A DNA stretch of 48,448 nt, from contig CAWUIK010000013.1 of assembly GCA_963922585.1 (NCBI GenBank), positions 1-48,448 of the forward strand. Direction: 5' to 3'. The stretch is from Parvicella sp963922585 (GTDB lineage Bacteria; Bacteroidota; Bacteroidia; Flavobacteriales_D; Parvicellaceae). The translations under genes and the position numbers were made by a program. The notes beneath the pieces are model-generated. The model was not told where the DNA came from and searched no databases. It worked only from the letters and a program-made list of their open reading frames with translations. Below are positions 17,301-24,652 of the stretch, in pieces (within the stretch, counting starts at the first letter, position 1; every line of letters begins with the position of its first letter).

Positions 17301-19215
17301 AGTTGGTTATGCCGTATATCCATTCCGTTTCATACATGATCCAATCTTTGTCTAGACCAGTTTTGGCAGCATAATCCAGTTCTTTTAGTTTGATGCCAGT
17401 GTAAAAGTCCCAAATAATGATTTTGCTATCTTGACCTGCAGTTGCTAAGTAGCGTTGGTCGGCACTGATGGCAAAAGATTCTACTTTACTCAAGTGGCCC
17501 TTTTGTTCAATTCTTTGAAATACATTATCGCTATACAGTTCTTGTGAAATAGTAGTAGTATTTTCTTTGGATAAGGATGAGGTATTTTGGTCTACATGTT
17601 CATTTGGTGGCACACCGTTTTTATATTCATCTACAGATTGAAACATTCGACTTACAATTTCGCCCATTCTTTCAATTTGATCAAATTGATTGTTGGTATA
17701 GAGGAAATCGTTATTTATTCTCTGGTATTCTTCGCTTGGTTCCAACATTTGGGTGGTTTCTACCGATAAACAGGCTGTTTGAAGTAGGCATTCCACATCT
17801 AACCTCCAATTTTCTTCTTCCTCTTCATACATGCACATTTCTGCTTTTTCTAAACTAAAACCTATGGCATCTGTGTATTCTGCTGCGTCAAATTCTTTGG
17901 TGGGAAAATAAATGGTATTATCTAAATTATATTTTGAAATATTAAAAGTCGTTTTGTTGCTTTCTTCTTTTAGGTGTTCTACAAAATCTAGTGTAAGTAG
18001 ACTCAAATCTGCATTATAAGCATATCCTTCATAGAAATAATCGGCATCAATAAAATCAAATCGGTAAGTGGTTTCTTCTTCAAAAGGATCTCCATGGATC
18101 ATCAAGCCACCATAATCGTTGATTTTTTTGATGTATCCATTTTTTGTATTCACGGAATAGGGAGGATCTTCTCCGGATTCCTGTGCATACATTATTTGAT
18201 TGTCATGAAACGTAAGGTGGTTGTCTTGGTTGAAAAGATAAGTTTGATAGTAACTATTTAGACTGTCCTCAATGATAGGGTCAATGATAAAAGATGGGTT
18301 TCTGGCATGTGTCAATTGTATGGGGTTTAATGCTGATGCCATGGCCAATGCGTATCCTTTTCTTAAGAAAGTAACTTTATTGGAGGTTGCGCTCAAGTTG
18401 TCATACTCGTCATTTACATAGGGGTTCCAATAATATTTTGACTTGTCGTCTTCATAGAACCTTGCCTTCTTATTGAGCAGTTCTTTTCCATATAACCAAT
18501 GCTTGTCTGCAATGCTGTAAAGCGCTACGCCTCTTACACCTACTATAGCCATGAGTCCGTCCACACTTACATCAAATTCTAATAAAGGTACTTGACCTTT
18601 TATCTTTTGCTCTTCTTCCAAGGTTAATTGATTGGTCACCTGGATGGTGTGGTCAAAACTGGAGGTAATGATCTTGTCCATAAACAACTCTATTCTGGCG
18701 ATTCCTTTTTTGTGAATGGGCTCATAGGTGATTAGTTTTTCCAAGAGGTCTATTTTTACCAGGTTACCCATTTTATCCGCTCCCCAAACTATTTGCTTAT
18801 TCAGATTTGAAAATTGTACATCATTCAATAGGTAGTCTACTTCTGTTTGAAAAAGCACCATCCGTTCTTTCATGTTGTAGATGATCACCTCATTGTTGCT
18901 GGTAGTCACCACTAGTAAGTCATCATCATCTCGGCCTAATGGCTCATAATCAAAGGCTTTAATGTATCCGGTTCCGAGTCTTAGCGTATCCGTAGGAGTA
19001 AGTATACCATGGGTGTCAAACACAATGATGCCCTCCATATAATTGGCCAAGAAGGCTTTGGAAAGCGCAGGGTTGTCAAAGTCTTGGTAATACTCTGAAT
19101 AAGCAGGGTAAAAAACGTCTTCGCCAGCAAATGATTCGAAGTATTCTTGTGCTTTGGTTACTGTGGAAATGGAGATTAATAGCAATATCCAGATATAGAA
19201 TGCTTTAAATTTCAT
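14386..19215 (-). CDS. Exported WD40-repeat / caspase-like (C14) protease with EF-hand-like loop
   Basis: The 1609-residue protein starts with a signal peptide (ILLLISISTVTKAQ). WD40-like beta-propeller repeats are recognisable near residues 60-240, at about 565-690 (RYLATAGQDSKIIIWDFYTG is a textbook unit) and near 1100-1160 (NKLISISNDGDIILWNL). A caspase-like p20 domain follows from about residue 1345 (YVLAIGTSQYADAAFNLDYA), with the catalytic pair His1417 in IAGHGLL and Cys1467 in LLFDTCHGGE, 50 residues apart. Near the C-terminus (about 1559-1571) DLNGDLIITVNEL fits an EF-hand-type calcium loop. Bacterial relatives usually cut after basic residues, but the substrate here is unknown. The signal peptide suggests it acts outside the cytoplasm, and it has no T9SS sorting domain. 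Confidence 0.88.
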   Translation of the reverse strand: MKFKAFYIWILLLISISTVTKAQEYFESFAGEDVFYPAYSEYYQDFDNPALSKAFLANYMEGIIVFDTHGILTPTDTLRLGTGYIKAFDYEPLGRDDDDLLVVTTSNNEVIIYNMKERMVLFQTEVDYLLNDVQFSNLNKQIVWGADKMGNLVKIDLLEKLITYEPIHKKGIARIELFMDKIITSSFDHTIQVTNQLTLEEEQKIKGQVPLLEFDVSVDGLMAIVGVRGVALYSIADKHWLYGKELLNKKARFYEDDKSKYYWNPYVNDEYDNLSATSNKVTFLRKGYALAMASALNPIQLTHARNPSFIIDPIIEDSLNSYYQTYLFNQDNHLTFHDNQIMYAQESGEDPPYSVNTKNGYIKKINDYGGLMIHGDPFEEETTYRFDFIDADYFYEGYAYNADLSLLTLDFVEHLKEESNKTTFNISKYNLDNTIYFPTKEFDAAEYTDAIGFSLEKAEMCMYEEEEENWRLDVECLLQTACLSVETTQMLEPSEEYQRINNDFLYTNNQFDQIERMGEIVSRMFQSVDEYKNGVPPNEHVDQNTSSLSKENTTTISQELYSDNVFQRIEQKGHLSKVESFAISADQRYLATAGQDSKIIIWDFYTGIKLKELDYAAKTGLDKDWIMYETEWIYGITNLIFHPTKTWIIASTRDRVSVCWDYTTGQILGIGSNFYHGEISEDGNFLVVNNGELLKLPSLDWLDRYEGEFLADSYIIGNKGTHKNKSKNTLFVNDYIYSSIEAIFNSIQTLSGANLSDFENKAMMSPSGEWYVQDDVIFSKSLNECWNLEGYIMAEYAYDYTPIYENGSFSPDESHFAYITGNELKIMDLTTKKIHTIADTSVYKFAGPVKFSPDSKYVVSRVWEIAGGELNWLEEGNTNRTIGIYDVQHLQKVRHHTGHPVEPMHVLIDSTAQFLLFQGTDFLYLLDQENLGVEQLRLKQESKSYHLSFSHARVTLNENGAPIIKGEIDKTYGNGSYYNDFEWFPTTGAFQKYKQDELGIDFYSSPYTFITQNYTGSTKESSILWDLNTLLGFYPNSDSSFVTMLDSNAYQNVIKKHNPGVLKQSGSFSYNNNLGAPIAIAEDNKSIYLPTANLGIAQYEVPSMKLIRQWEAHQEHILQLKLVGNKLISISNDGDIILWNLQEKVLPKEILRFYGDKDGLFMITPDNYYAATKENIDFVSFRKGNNFIPISSFDVKYNRPDIILERLHSRDSTIIEAYHKAYEKRLKRLGVDASQLEIEQLPSLQIENIEYLPKFTNDKRLEIFISCTEKLEGAELWLNGVPQNITFHTDENNYRIEVPLVNGMNELEIKGITSNGATLPVTYVLEKQTNHAMSNLYVLAIGTSQYADAAFNLDYAAKDAKDVGQLFKSLDTFNTFDSIHNLTLTDDEVTQESLSAIQTFLSQASINDVVIIYIAGHGLLDQNLDYYYAVYDVDFDHPEVKGWSYALFEEWLALCSANKKLLLFDTCHGGEIDKDELALNTTESTSTGEVNFRASKTFQYSEQQSNASTLSKSFFGDFRKGVGATVIASSGGTEYAAESATYQNGIFTYFLKKGLTENQADLNGDLIITVNELREYLNTSVKKATGGNQNPGTRITNDKHQIVLKQIER

Positions 19216-19234
19216 ATTAAATTAATTATTTTTA

Positions 19235-19242
19235 CAAAGATA
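19235..19242 (-). promoter_or_regulatory. Candidate -7 promoter box TATCTTTG for the caspase-like gene
   Basis: Read on the - strand this is an exact TAnnTTTG match, 19 bases before the ATG at 19215. A TTTG further upstream is 27 bases away, longer than the usual spacing, so the -33 element is uncertain. Confidence 0.45.
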
Positions 19243-19315
19243 ATTTTTTAAAATAGTTAATACATAAAACAAACCTTAAAATGGTAATCATCAACCCAAA
19301 CCGATTCCTTTTAAT

Positions 19316-19323
19316 TATCTTTA
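19316..19323 (+). promoter_or_regulatory. Candidate -7 promoter box TATCTTTA for dxs
   Basis: Seven of eight positions agree with the consensus once the two free bases are counted (final G replaced by A). It lies 24 bases before the TTG start at 19348. No clear -33 box is seen. Confidence 0.3.
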
Positions 19324-19347
19324 CACTTCTAAAATTAAAATTAACAA

Positions 19348-21105
19348 TTGCAGACAACTTTATCCATATTAGATAAAATAGAAAATCCAAAAGATCTTAA
19401 GACAATTCCCGAAAGTGATTTACACAAATTATGTAGTCAAATTAGAGAAAAAATTATTAAGGTCATGTCATACAATCCAGGTCATTTGGGGGCAAGTTTA
19501 GGTGCTGTTGAATTGGCTGTAGGAATTCATTATATATTCGATTCTCCAAAAGACGCATTAATTTGGGATGTTGGACATCAGTCATATGCCCACAAAATTC
19601 TTACAGATAGAAAATATATGTTTGAAAGTATAAGACAAAAAAATGGTATTTCGGGTTTTCCAAAAATTTCGGAAAGCAAACATGACCATTTTGGAACTGG
19701 TCATAGTAGTACTTCAATTTCTGCTATCTTGGGAATAGCAATAGCTAAAATGCAAAACAATGACAACTCACATAATATAGCAATTATTGGAGATGGTAGT
19801 CTTACAGGAGGAATGTCTTTTGAAGCGCTAAATCATTTGGTTACAACTCAAGCAAATGTTTTGGTTATCCTTAATGATAATGATATGTCTATTGACCCTA
19901 ATGTAGGTGGATTGCAAAGACATTTGAATAATATTCCTATTGAAAACAATTATTTTACAAATCTAGGACTTCCTTACTTTGGTCCTTTTGAAGGAAACGA
20001 TATTCAAGAAGTCATTTCTAAATTAAATGAACAAAAAGAAAAAATAGGGCCAAGAGTCATTCATTTTAAAACCCAAAAAGGTTTTGGATACAATCCTTCC
20101 CAATCTGGAAACGCAACCCACTGGCACGCTCCAGGAAAATTTGATGTAGAAACTGGAAATGCAACTTTTGGAATTTCCAATTTTCCCAAAACATATCAAC
20201 ATATTGTCGGAAAAGCGCTTTGTGAATTGGCTGAAAAAAATAGTAATGTTTTTGTTGTTACTCCCGCAATGGCATCTGGTTCTAAGTTGAAAAATTTTGA
20301 AACACGATTTCCAAATCAGTTTTTTGATGTAGGCATTGCTGAACAACATGCAGTTACTTTTGCAGGAGGTTTGGCAAGTGGCGGTAAAATTCCATTTTGT
20401 GTCATTTATAGCACGTTCCTTCAACGAGGTTATGACCAGTTGATTCATGATATTGCGTTACAAAATTTGAAAGTAATTTTTCTTATTGATAGAGCGGGAT
20501 TGGTAGGTAATGATGGTGCGACACATCACGGAACTTTTGATTTAGCCTTTTTAAATTGTATCCCTAATATTACCATTTACGCGCCATTTAATGAACAAGA
20601 ATTATATAATTTAATTCATTCAATTCCATACAATATTTCTGGACCTTTAGCCATAAGGTATCCACGTGGGAATGGTGTTTTAGACAAAGAAGTTCTTCCT
20701 TTGGAATTAAATAAAACCCCCGCTTCTTTTATAACATTAAATGATAACGGTAAACATGGTGTGATTTCTGTCGGGGGAATTTCAAATGAAGTTTCAAAAG
20801 CAATAGCATTTTTAAAAACAAAGAATATTGATTTAGGGTATTATGCTTTGCAAAAAGTTAAGCCTTTGCCAATTAAAGACTTGACTGCTGTTTTTGAAAA
20901 ACATGACAAAATATTTATAGTAGAAGATGGCGTTAAAATAGGCGGAATATCATCTTCAATTTTAATTTGGAAAGATGAAAATAAATTATCAAACGAAATA
21001 GAAATTATTGCTTTCCCAGATGAATTTATAGAACATGGAACCCAGGAGGAATTGTACGAAAGTATTGGAATGAATGCAGAAAGTTTGGTGAAAAGATTTC
21101 AGTGA
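19348..21105 (+). CDS. dxs: 1-deoxy-D-xylulose-5-phosphate synthase
   Basis: This thiamine-diphosphate enzyme joins pyruvate and glyceraldehyde 3-phosphate in the first step of the MEP isoprenoid pathway. Family landmarks are present: SYNPGHLGASLGAVEL, LIWDVGHQSYAHKIL, the GDGSLTGGMSFEALNHL cofactor motif near residue 148, and FDVGIAEQHAVTFAGGLASG with FLIDRAGLVGNDGATHHGTF later. At 585 residues it is shorter than the usual 620-640, mainly because the linker after LNDNDMSIDPN is reduced. No ATG is available: an in-frame TAA sits at 19342-19344 and the first internal ATG would delete the conserved N-terminus, so TTG at 19348 is the probable start. It faces the omega-amidase gene. Confidence 0.93.
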   Translation: MQTTLSILDKIENPKDLKTIPESDLHKLCSQIREKIIKVMSYNPGHLGASLGAVELAVGIHYIFDSPKDALIWDVGHQSYAHKILTDRKYMFESIRQKNGISGFPKISESKHDHFGTGHSSTSISAILGIAIAKMQNNDNSHNIAIIGDGSLTGGMSFEALNHLVTTQANVLVILNDNDMSIDPNVGGLQRHLNNIPIENNYFTNLGLPYFGPFEGNDIQEVISKLNEQKEKIGPRVIHFKTQKGFGYNPSQSGNATHWHAPGKFDVETGNATFGISNFPKTYQHIVGKALCELAEKNSNVFVVTPAMASGSKLKNFETRFPNQFFDVGIAEQHAVTFAGGLASGGKIPFCVIYSTFLQRGYDQLIHDIALQNLKVIFLIDRAGLVGNDGATHHGTFDLAFLNCIPNITIYAPFNEQELYNLIHSIPYNISGPLAIRYPRGNGVLDKEVLPLELNKTPASFITLNDNGKHGVISVGGISNEVSKAIAFLKTKNIDLGYYALQKVKPLPIKDLTAVFEKHDKIFIVEDGVKIGGISSSILIWKDENKLSNEIEIIAFPDEFIEHGTQEELYESIGMNAESLVKRFQ

Positions 21106-21171
21106 TTTTCAAATTAAATAACAGCATCTAAAGTTCAAAATCTAATATATTCAAATTGTAAAAACGGTTAA

Positions 21172-21957
21172 CTATAGAACTTCAAAATCATCCGCATCCA
21201 AGTGTGCTGGAAATTTAGTTCTAAATTCATTTAATTTTGTTTTCGATATTGTTTGAATAGAAATACTTTCAGAACCTATTATATGACTGTCAATCGTTTT
21301 TCCTGTGAAATCAAACACCACTGATTTGCCATCATATTCAATATTATTTCCATCCGTTCCTACTCGATTTACGCCCACTACATATGAAAGATTTTCTATG
21401 GCTCTTGCTTTCAAAAGGCTATACCAAGCATCACTTCGAACCGCAGGCCAATTGGCAATATATATTAAACAATCGTAGTTTTCTTGCTGTGTATTTCTGC
21501 TCCAAACAGGAAATCTTAAATCATAACAAATTAAGGGACAAAAACTAAAATCTTTGTAAATAATTATAGTCTTTGATTTTCCGCTGTTATAAAATTGATC
21601 TTCATCAGCCATTCTAAATAAGTGCCTTTTATCATAAGTTTTATAACTGCCATCAGCAAAAACCCAATATAATCGATTGTAAAATTTTTTATTATCCTTC
21701 GTAGCAATAGAACCAACTATACAAAAATTTTGTTGCTTTGCTTTTTGAATCATCCATTGTAAAACTTCACTACCATTATCTAAAGCAATATTTTTTGGGT
21801 TCATACTAAACCCTGTGTTGAACATTTCAGGCAAAACAACCAAATCAACTTCTTTAGGTAATGAACTCAAAAGTTCATCTAGTCTATTCATATTGTGATT
21901 GCTATCTTCCCACTTAATATCAAATTGAACAGTAGCTAATGTAATTTCAGAATTCAT
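21172..21957 (-). CDS. Nitrilase-superfamily amidohydrolase, omega-amidase (YafV/NIT2) type
   Basis: The 261-residue protein has the nitrilase catalytic triad: Glu44 in VVLPEMFNTGF, Lys110 in TYDKRHLF and Cys144 in ICYDLRFPVW. The pattern around the cysteine and DKRHLFRMADED matches the omega-amidase group, which hydrolyses 2-oxoglutaramate or 2-oxosuccinamate, the products of glutamine or asparagine transamination. No signal peptide is present, so it is cytoplasmic. It converges with dxs, 66 bases apart, with no clear terminator between. Other nitrilase-superfamily substrates cannot be excluded by sequence alone. Confidence 0.88.
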   Translation of the reverse strand: MNSEITLATVQFDIKWEDSNHNMNRLDELLSSLPKEVDLVVLPEMFNTGFSMNPKNIALDNGSEVLQWMIQKAKQQNFCIVGSIATKDNKKFYNRLYWVFADGSYKTYDKRHLFRMADEDQFYNSGKSKTIIIYKDFSFCPLICYDLRFPVWSRNTQQENYDCLIYIANWPAVRSDAWYSLLKARAIENLSYVVGVNRVGTDGNNIEYDGKSVVFDFTGKTIDSHIIGSESISIQTISKTKLNEFRTKFPAHLDADDFEVL

Positions 21958-21961
21958 ATTA

Positions 21962-21969
21962 CAAATTTA
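21962..21969 (-). promoter_or_regulatory. Candidate -7 box TAAATTTG close to the start of the omega-amidase gene
   Basis: Exact TAnnTTTG match on the - strand with only four bases (TAAT) between the box and the ATG at 21957. If it is the true -7 element, transcription would start at or next to the ATG, giving a leaderless or nearly leaderless mRNA. Confidence 0.4.
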
Positions 21970-22133
21970 TGGAAATGATTTTAATGTGAGATTTGCAGCG
22001 AAACTATTTTTTAGTTTATTAAAAGCTTGCTTTTGTCATCAAAATCGATACTTTTATCCTAGTTAGGAATATTTGGTCTTATTTTTTCAGTATTTTGTGC
22101 AAGAATTGTACCTAGTAAAGAAGATTTTAATTT

Positions 22134-22991
22134 ATGATACGTATAAAGGGAATAGTAATTTTTGTGATGTTGGTGTTGATTGCCAGTGTTGGTTTTGGGC
22201 AAAACGCTTTGGATGCTGAAGGGAAGAAAACAGGTTATTGGAAAATAACAGGTGCTATGAGTAGCGAAAAAGGGTATGCTCCAGACGCTATTGTTGAAGA
22301 AGGTAATTATGAACGTAGTCGTAAGGAAGGTTTGTGGAAAAAATATCATCCAAATGGTAAATTGAAAAGTGAAGTAGAGTATACTAAAGGTAGAGCAAAC
22401 GGAACTTTTACTACATATTTTCCCAATGGAAATGTAGAAGAAAAAGGAAGTTGGAAAGGGGGAAAGTACAAAGGAGACTATGAAATGTTTTATGAAGATG
22501 GAACACCAAGACAAAAGAAAACATTCAATGAAAATGGAGCAACTGAAGGTAAGGTTCAAATGTGGTATCCTAATGGTAAATTGGAATTAGAGTTTGAAAC
22601 TGTAAACGGTCAAGAAAATGGTAAGGCAACTTGGTATTACGAAAATGGAGATACCAAAAAAGAACAAAACTTCTCAAACGGAACCATGGACGCACCCGCT
22701 CAAGAATACGCAATGAAAAGCCCTCCTTACGTTGATCCTAATAAAAAACCAGCTAAGAAAGGACCAAAAATGCAAGGTACATTTAATGGGAGTAGTGGGT
22801 TGAAAGATTGTTATGGTAAAACATACGATAAAGATAAAAATTTATTAATGGACGGATGTTTCCTGGATGGAAGACTTCACAATGGTCGACATTATATTTA
22901 TGATGAATACGGATTACTAGACCACATTGAAGTTTACGAAAATGGAGAATATGTAGGTAACGGAGTTATCGGAGCAAAAGACAAATATTAA
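22134..22991 (+). CDS. Exported MORN-type repeat protein
   Basis: The 285-residue protein has a signal peptide (VMLVLIASVGFGQ) followed by tandem repeats of about 22-24 residues with the pattern GxWKxYxxNGKLKxExxYxxGxxNGxxxxYxxNG. At least five units are visible between about residues 30 and 190, for example WKKYHPNGKLKSEVEYTKG and TTYFPNGNVEEKGSWKGG. These are MORN_2-like repeats; automatic annotation often labels such proteins YwqK-family antitoxins, but nothing here indicates a toxin partner. The last ~90 residues (LKDCYGKTYDKDKNLLMDG onward) carry further degenerate units. It stands alone and is followed by a strong palindromic terminator. Confidence 0.85.
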   Translation: MIRIKGIVIFVMLVLIASVGFGQNALDAEGKKTGYWKITGAMSSEKGYAPDAIVEEGNYERSRKEGLWKKYHPNGKLKSEVEYTKGRANGTFTTYFPNGNVEEKGSWKGGKYKGDYEMFYEDGTPRQKKTFNENGATEGKVQMWYPNGKLELEFETVNGQENGKATWYYENGDTKKEQNFSNGTMDAPAQEYAMKSPPYVDPNKKPAKKGPKMQGTFNGSSGLKDCYGKTYDKDKNLLMDGCFLDGRLHNGRHYIYDEYGLLDHIEVYENGEYVGNGVIGAKDKY

Positions 22992-23020
22992 TTTCTCTAT
23001 CTCAAGAACTAACAAGAAAT

Positions 23021-23054
23021 AAAAATGCATCATAATTAATTATGATGCATTTTT
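23021..23054. terminator. Perfect 34-base palindrome, bidirectional terminator
   Basis: Two 17-base arms (23021-23037 and 23038-23054) are exact reverse complements, beginning with five As and ending with five Ts and centred on AATTAATT. It lies 29 bases after the MORN-repeat gene and 4 bases before the end of the convergent TIGR03643 gene. Both strands give a stem followed by Ts, so it should terminate both transcripts. Confidence 0.85.
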
Positions 23055-23058
23055 ATTT

Positions 23059-23346
23059 TCATCTTTTTGATATCTTATTATTAGAAATTGTTTTTTGCCT
23101 ACTGCATTTAAACCTTGAGATACTGGAATTTCGTTTTTTTTGATGTTTTTGGCTAACTCCTTGGTTTACTCTTTTGCGCCATAATTTAAAACTACTTTCT
23201 TTAAGTTCGCTCCGCATTAATTTGATAACATCTTGTTCAGGTATTCCAAACTGGTATAAAATAGCTTCAAATGGAGTTCGATCTTCCCAAGCCATTTCTA
23301 TAATGCGATTAATACTTTCTAGGTCTAAATCTTTATTTTTCGACAT
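23059..23346 (-). CDS. TIGR03643 / DUF2805 family protein
   Basis: The 95-residue protein starts MSKNKDLDLESINRIIEMA and contains the family core WEDRTPFEAILYQFGIPEQ and LMRSELKESSFKLWRKRV. These mark the TIGR03643 (DUF2805) family, whose biochemical function is unknown; members often lie near cryptochrome/photolyase and short-chain dehydrogenase genes. The ATG at 23346 is preferred; a GTG at 23352 would add two residues. The basic, Lys/Arg-rich C-terminal tail (residues 65-95) is poorly conserved in character. It follows the SDR gene by 16 bases on the same strand, so they are probably co-transcribed. Confidence 0.85.
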   Translation of the reverse strand: MSKNKDLDLESINRIIEMAWEDRTPFEAILYQFGIPEQDVIKLMRSELKESSFKLWRKRVNQGVSQKHQKKRNSSISRFKCSRQKTISNNKISKR

Positions 23347-23362
23347 CTGCACTAATATTTAA

Positions 23363-24055
23363 TTATTTGATGCTTGACATACCTCCATCTATATGAAAAA
23401 TTTGCCCTGTAATCCATGAACTTTTATTGCTTAATAAGAAAGCAGCAGTTTCTGCAATATCTTCTGGAGTACCTACTCTTTTCATTGGATGCCTTTCTCC
23501 ATTAGCGGTTATTTTTTCTTCGCTACTTAATAATTTACTTGCCAAAGGAGTATTGGTTAGCGATGGTGCAATACAATTGAATCTTACTTTGGGTGCATAT
23601 TCGGCCGAAAGCGCTTTTGTAAGCCCTTCTATCGCTCCTTTTGCAAGAGAAACTTGAGCATGAAATCCAAAACCTAACCCTGCTGCAACAGATGAAAAAA
23701 GTACCACAGAAGCGTTATCCGATTTCTTCAATTTGGGTAAAACTTGTTGCAAAACTTTTACCGCCCCCAAAACTTGCAATTCATAATCTTCTCTAAAACT
23801 TTCGAGAGTTATTCTTTCAAATGGTTTGAGGTTGATACTTCCTGGACAATATACAACTCCATCTATTATTTCTGGTAATTCAGGTAGTGATGACTCTTCT
23901 TCAAGTACATCGTATTTGAAATAATGAACATTTAATGAGTTTGAAACATTCGTTTTAAGGTATGAACCATAAATGGTATGAATATCTTTAGATAATATTT
24001 TTGTGAGTGATTCTCCAATTCCTGAAGAGGCACCTATTATAAGTATGTTTGCCAT
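23363..24055 (-). CDS. Short-chain dehydrogenase/reductase-like protein lacking the catalytic tyrosine
   Basis: The 230-residue protein has the SDR nucleotide-binding motif GASSGIG at residues 8-14, an N-S-type core (VVLFSSVAAG) and the C-terminal IDGG. The usual YxxxK active site is altered: the lysine is present at 139, but position 135, where tyrosine belongs, is valine (HAQVSLAKGAIEGL). The enzyme may therefore be a non-canonical reductase or a binding protein. It is paired with the TIGR03643 gene, 16 bases downstream. This SDR-TIGR03643 pairing is, from general knowledge, recurrent and usually associated with photolyase-like genes, but none is in this window. The ATG at 24055 gives a complete N-terminus. 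Confidence 0.85.
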   Translation of the reverse strand: MANILIIGASSGIGESLTKILSKDIHTIYGSYLKTNVSNSLNVHYFKYDVLEEESSLPELPEIIDGVVYCPGSINLKPFERITLESFREDYELQVLGAVKVLQQVLPKLKKSDNASVVLFSSVAAGLGFGFHAQVSLAKGAIEGLTKALSAEYAPKVRFNCIAPSLTNTPLASKLLSSEEKITANGERHPMKRVGTPEDIAETAAFLLSNKSSWITGQIFHIDGGMSSIK

Positions 24056-24104
24056 AATGATATAACAATAATTTAGAGAGTTTGTTTTTATTTAATTTAT
24101 TTCT

Positions 24105-24143
24105 TTTGAACCTTTTTTGTTATTTGATGTATTAAGGTTCAAA
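24105..24143. repeat. 10-bp inverted repeat in a divergent promoter region
   Basis: TTTGAACCTT (24105-24114) and AAGGTTCAAA (24134-24143) are exact inverted copies separated by 19 bases. They lie between the divergent SDR gene (start 24055) and the + strand gene at 24167. The long spacer and lack of a T-run argue against a terminator; the arms are about four helical turns end to end, so a regulator binding site is possible. Confidence 0.5.
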
Positions 24144-24153
24144 TTATTTCTAC

Positions 24154-24161
24154 TAAATTTA
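24154..24161 (+). promoter_or_regulatory. Candidate -7-like box TAAATTTA next to the 24167 start
   Basis: Differs from TAnnTTTG only in the last base and sits five bases before the ATG at 24167. This is the same tight geometry as at 21962-21969 and 39543-39550. Confidence 0.25.
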
Positions 24162-24166
24162 TTGTT

Positions 24167-24637
24167 ATGGGCAGATTCATATTACTAACTATTATTTTGA
24201 ACTTTGTAAGTTTTGTAGTTATTGCACAACAAAAAGTCGAATTTATTAGCACATACACTTCTTCATATTGCAATGGTTGCGCTCCAAGCGATAAAGAAAT
24301 TAAAGAAATTTCTACTCCTACACCATTCAATACGAAACTGTATTTATATGCTTTAGATAATCAACGCAATATGTTAATGATTGTAGATTCAAATAAAATA
24401 ACAGAATTAGAATATGGAAATTATCTATTATCCTTTTCTGAATTATCGCAAGAACAGTTCGAAAAAAATAAAAATTTAAAAGATATTTTTACAAATGAAA
24501 TTTTAACTCAAGAAGAAGCTAATATAAGTTTGGTCACAATAACAAATAACACAAAAAAAATAAATGTAAATTATAACTATTATTGTTCATGGGAACTTAA
24601 TCCTATGGAGGAAATTCCACCAATTCCTAATAAATAA
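24167..24637 (+). CDS. Exported hypothetical protein
   Basis: The 156-residue protein has a signal peptide (LLTIILNFVSFVVIAQQ) and a short mature domain with a CNGCAPSDKEIKE segment soon after cleavage and one more cysteine in YYCSWELNP near the end. The YCNGC/YYCSW pair could form disulfides outside the cytoplasm. No family is recognised. It is the first of three closely spaced + strand genes, with 15 bases to the next, which suggests co-transcription with another exported unknown and a DoxX-like membrane protein. Confidence 0.7.
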   Translation: MGRFILLTIILNFVSFVVIAQQKVEFISTYTSSYCNGCAPSDKEIKEISTPTPFNTKLYLYALDNQRNMLMIVDSNKITELEYGNYLLSFSELSQEQFEKNKNLKDIFTNEILTQEEANISLVTITNNTKKINVNYNYYCSWELNPMEEIPPIPNK

Positions 24638-24652
24638 ATTAAAATATCAATC

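Noticed and set aside
22134..22991. YwqK-family antitoxin of a toxin-antitoxin pair
   Set aside because: The protein is exported and made of MORN-type repeats, and no small toxin gene is adjacent; the label comes from repeat similarity only.
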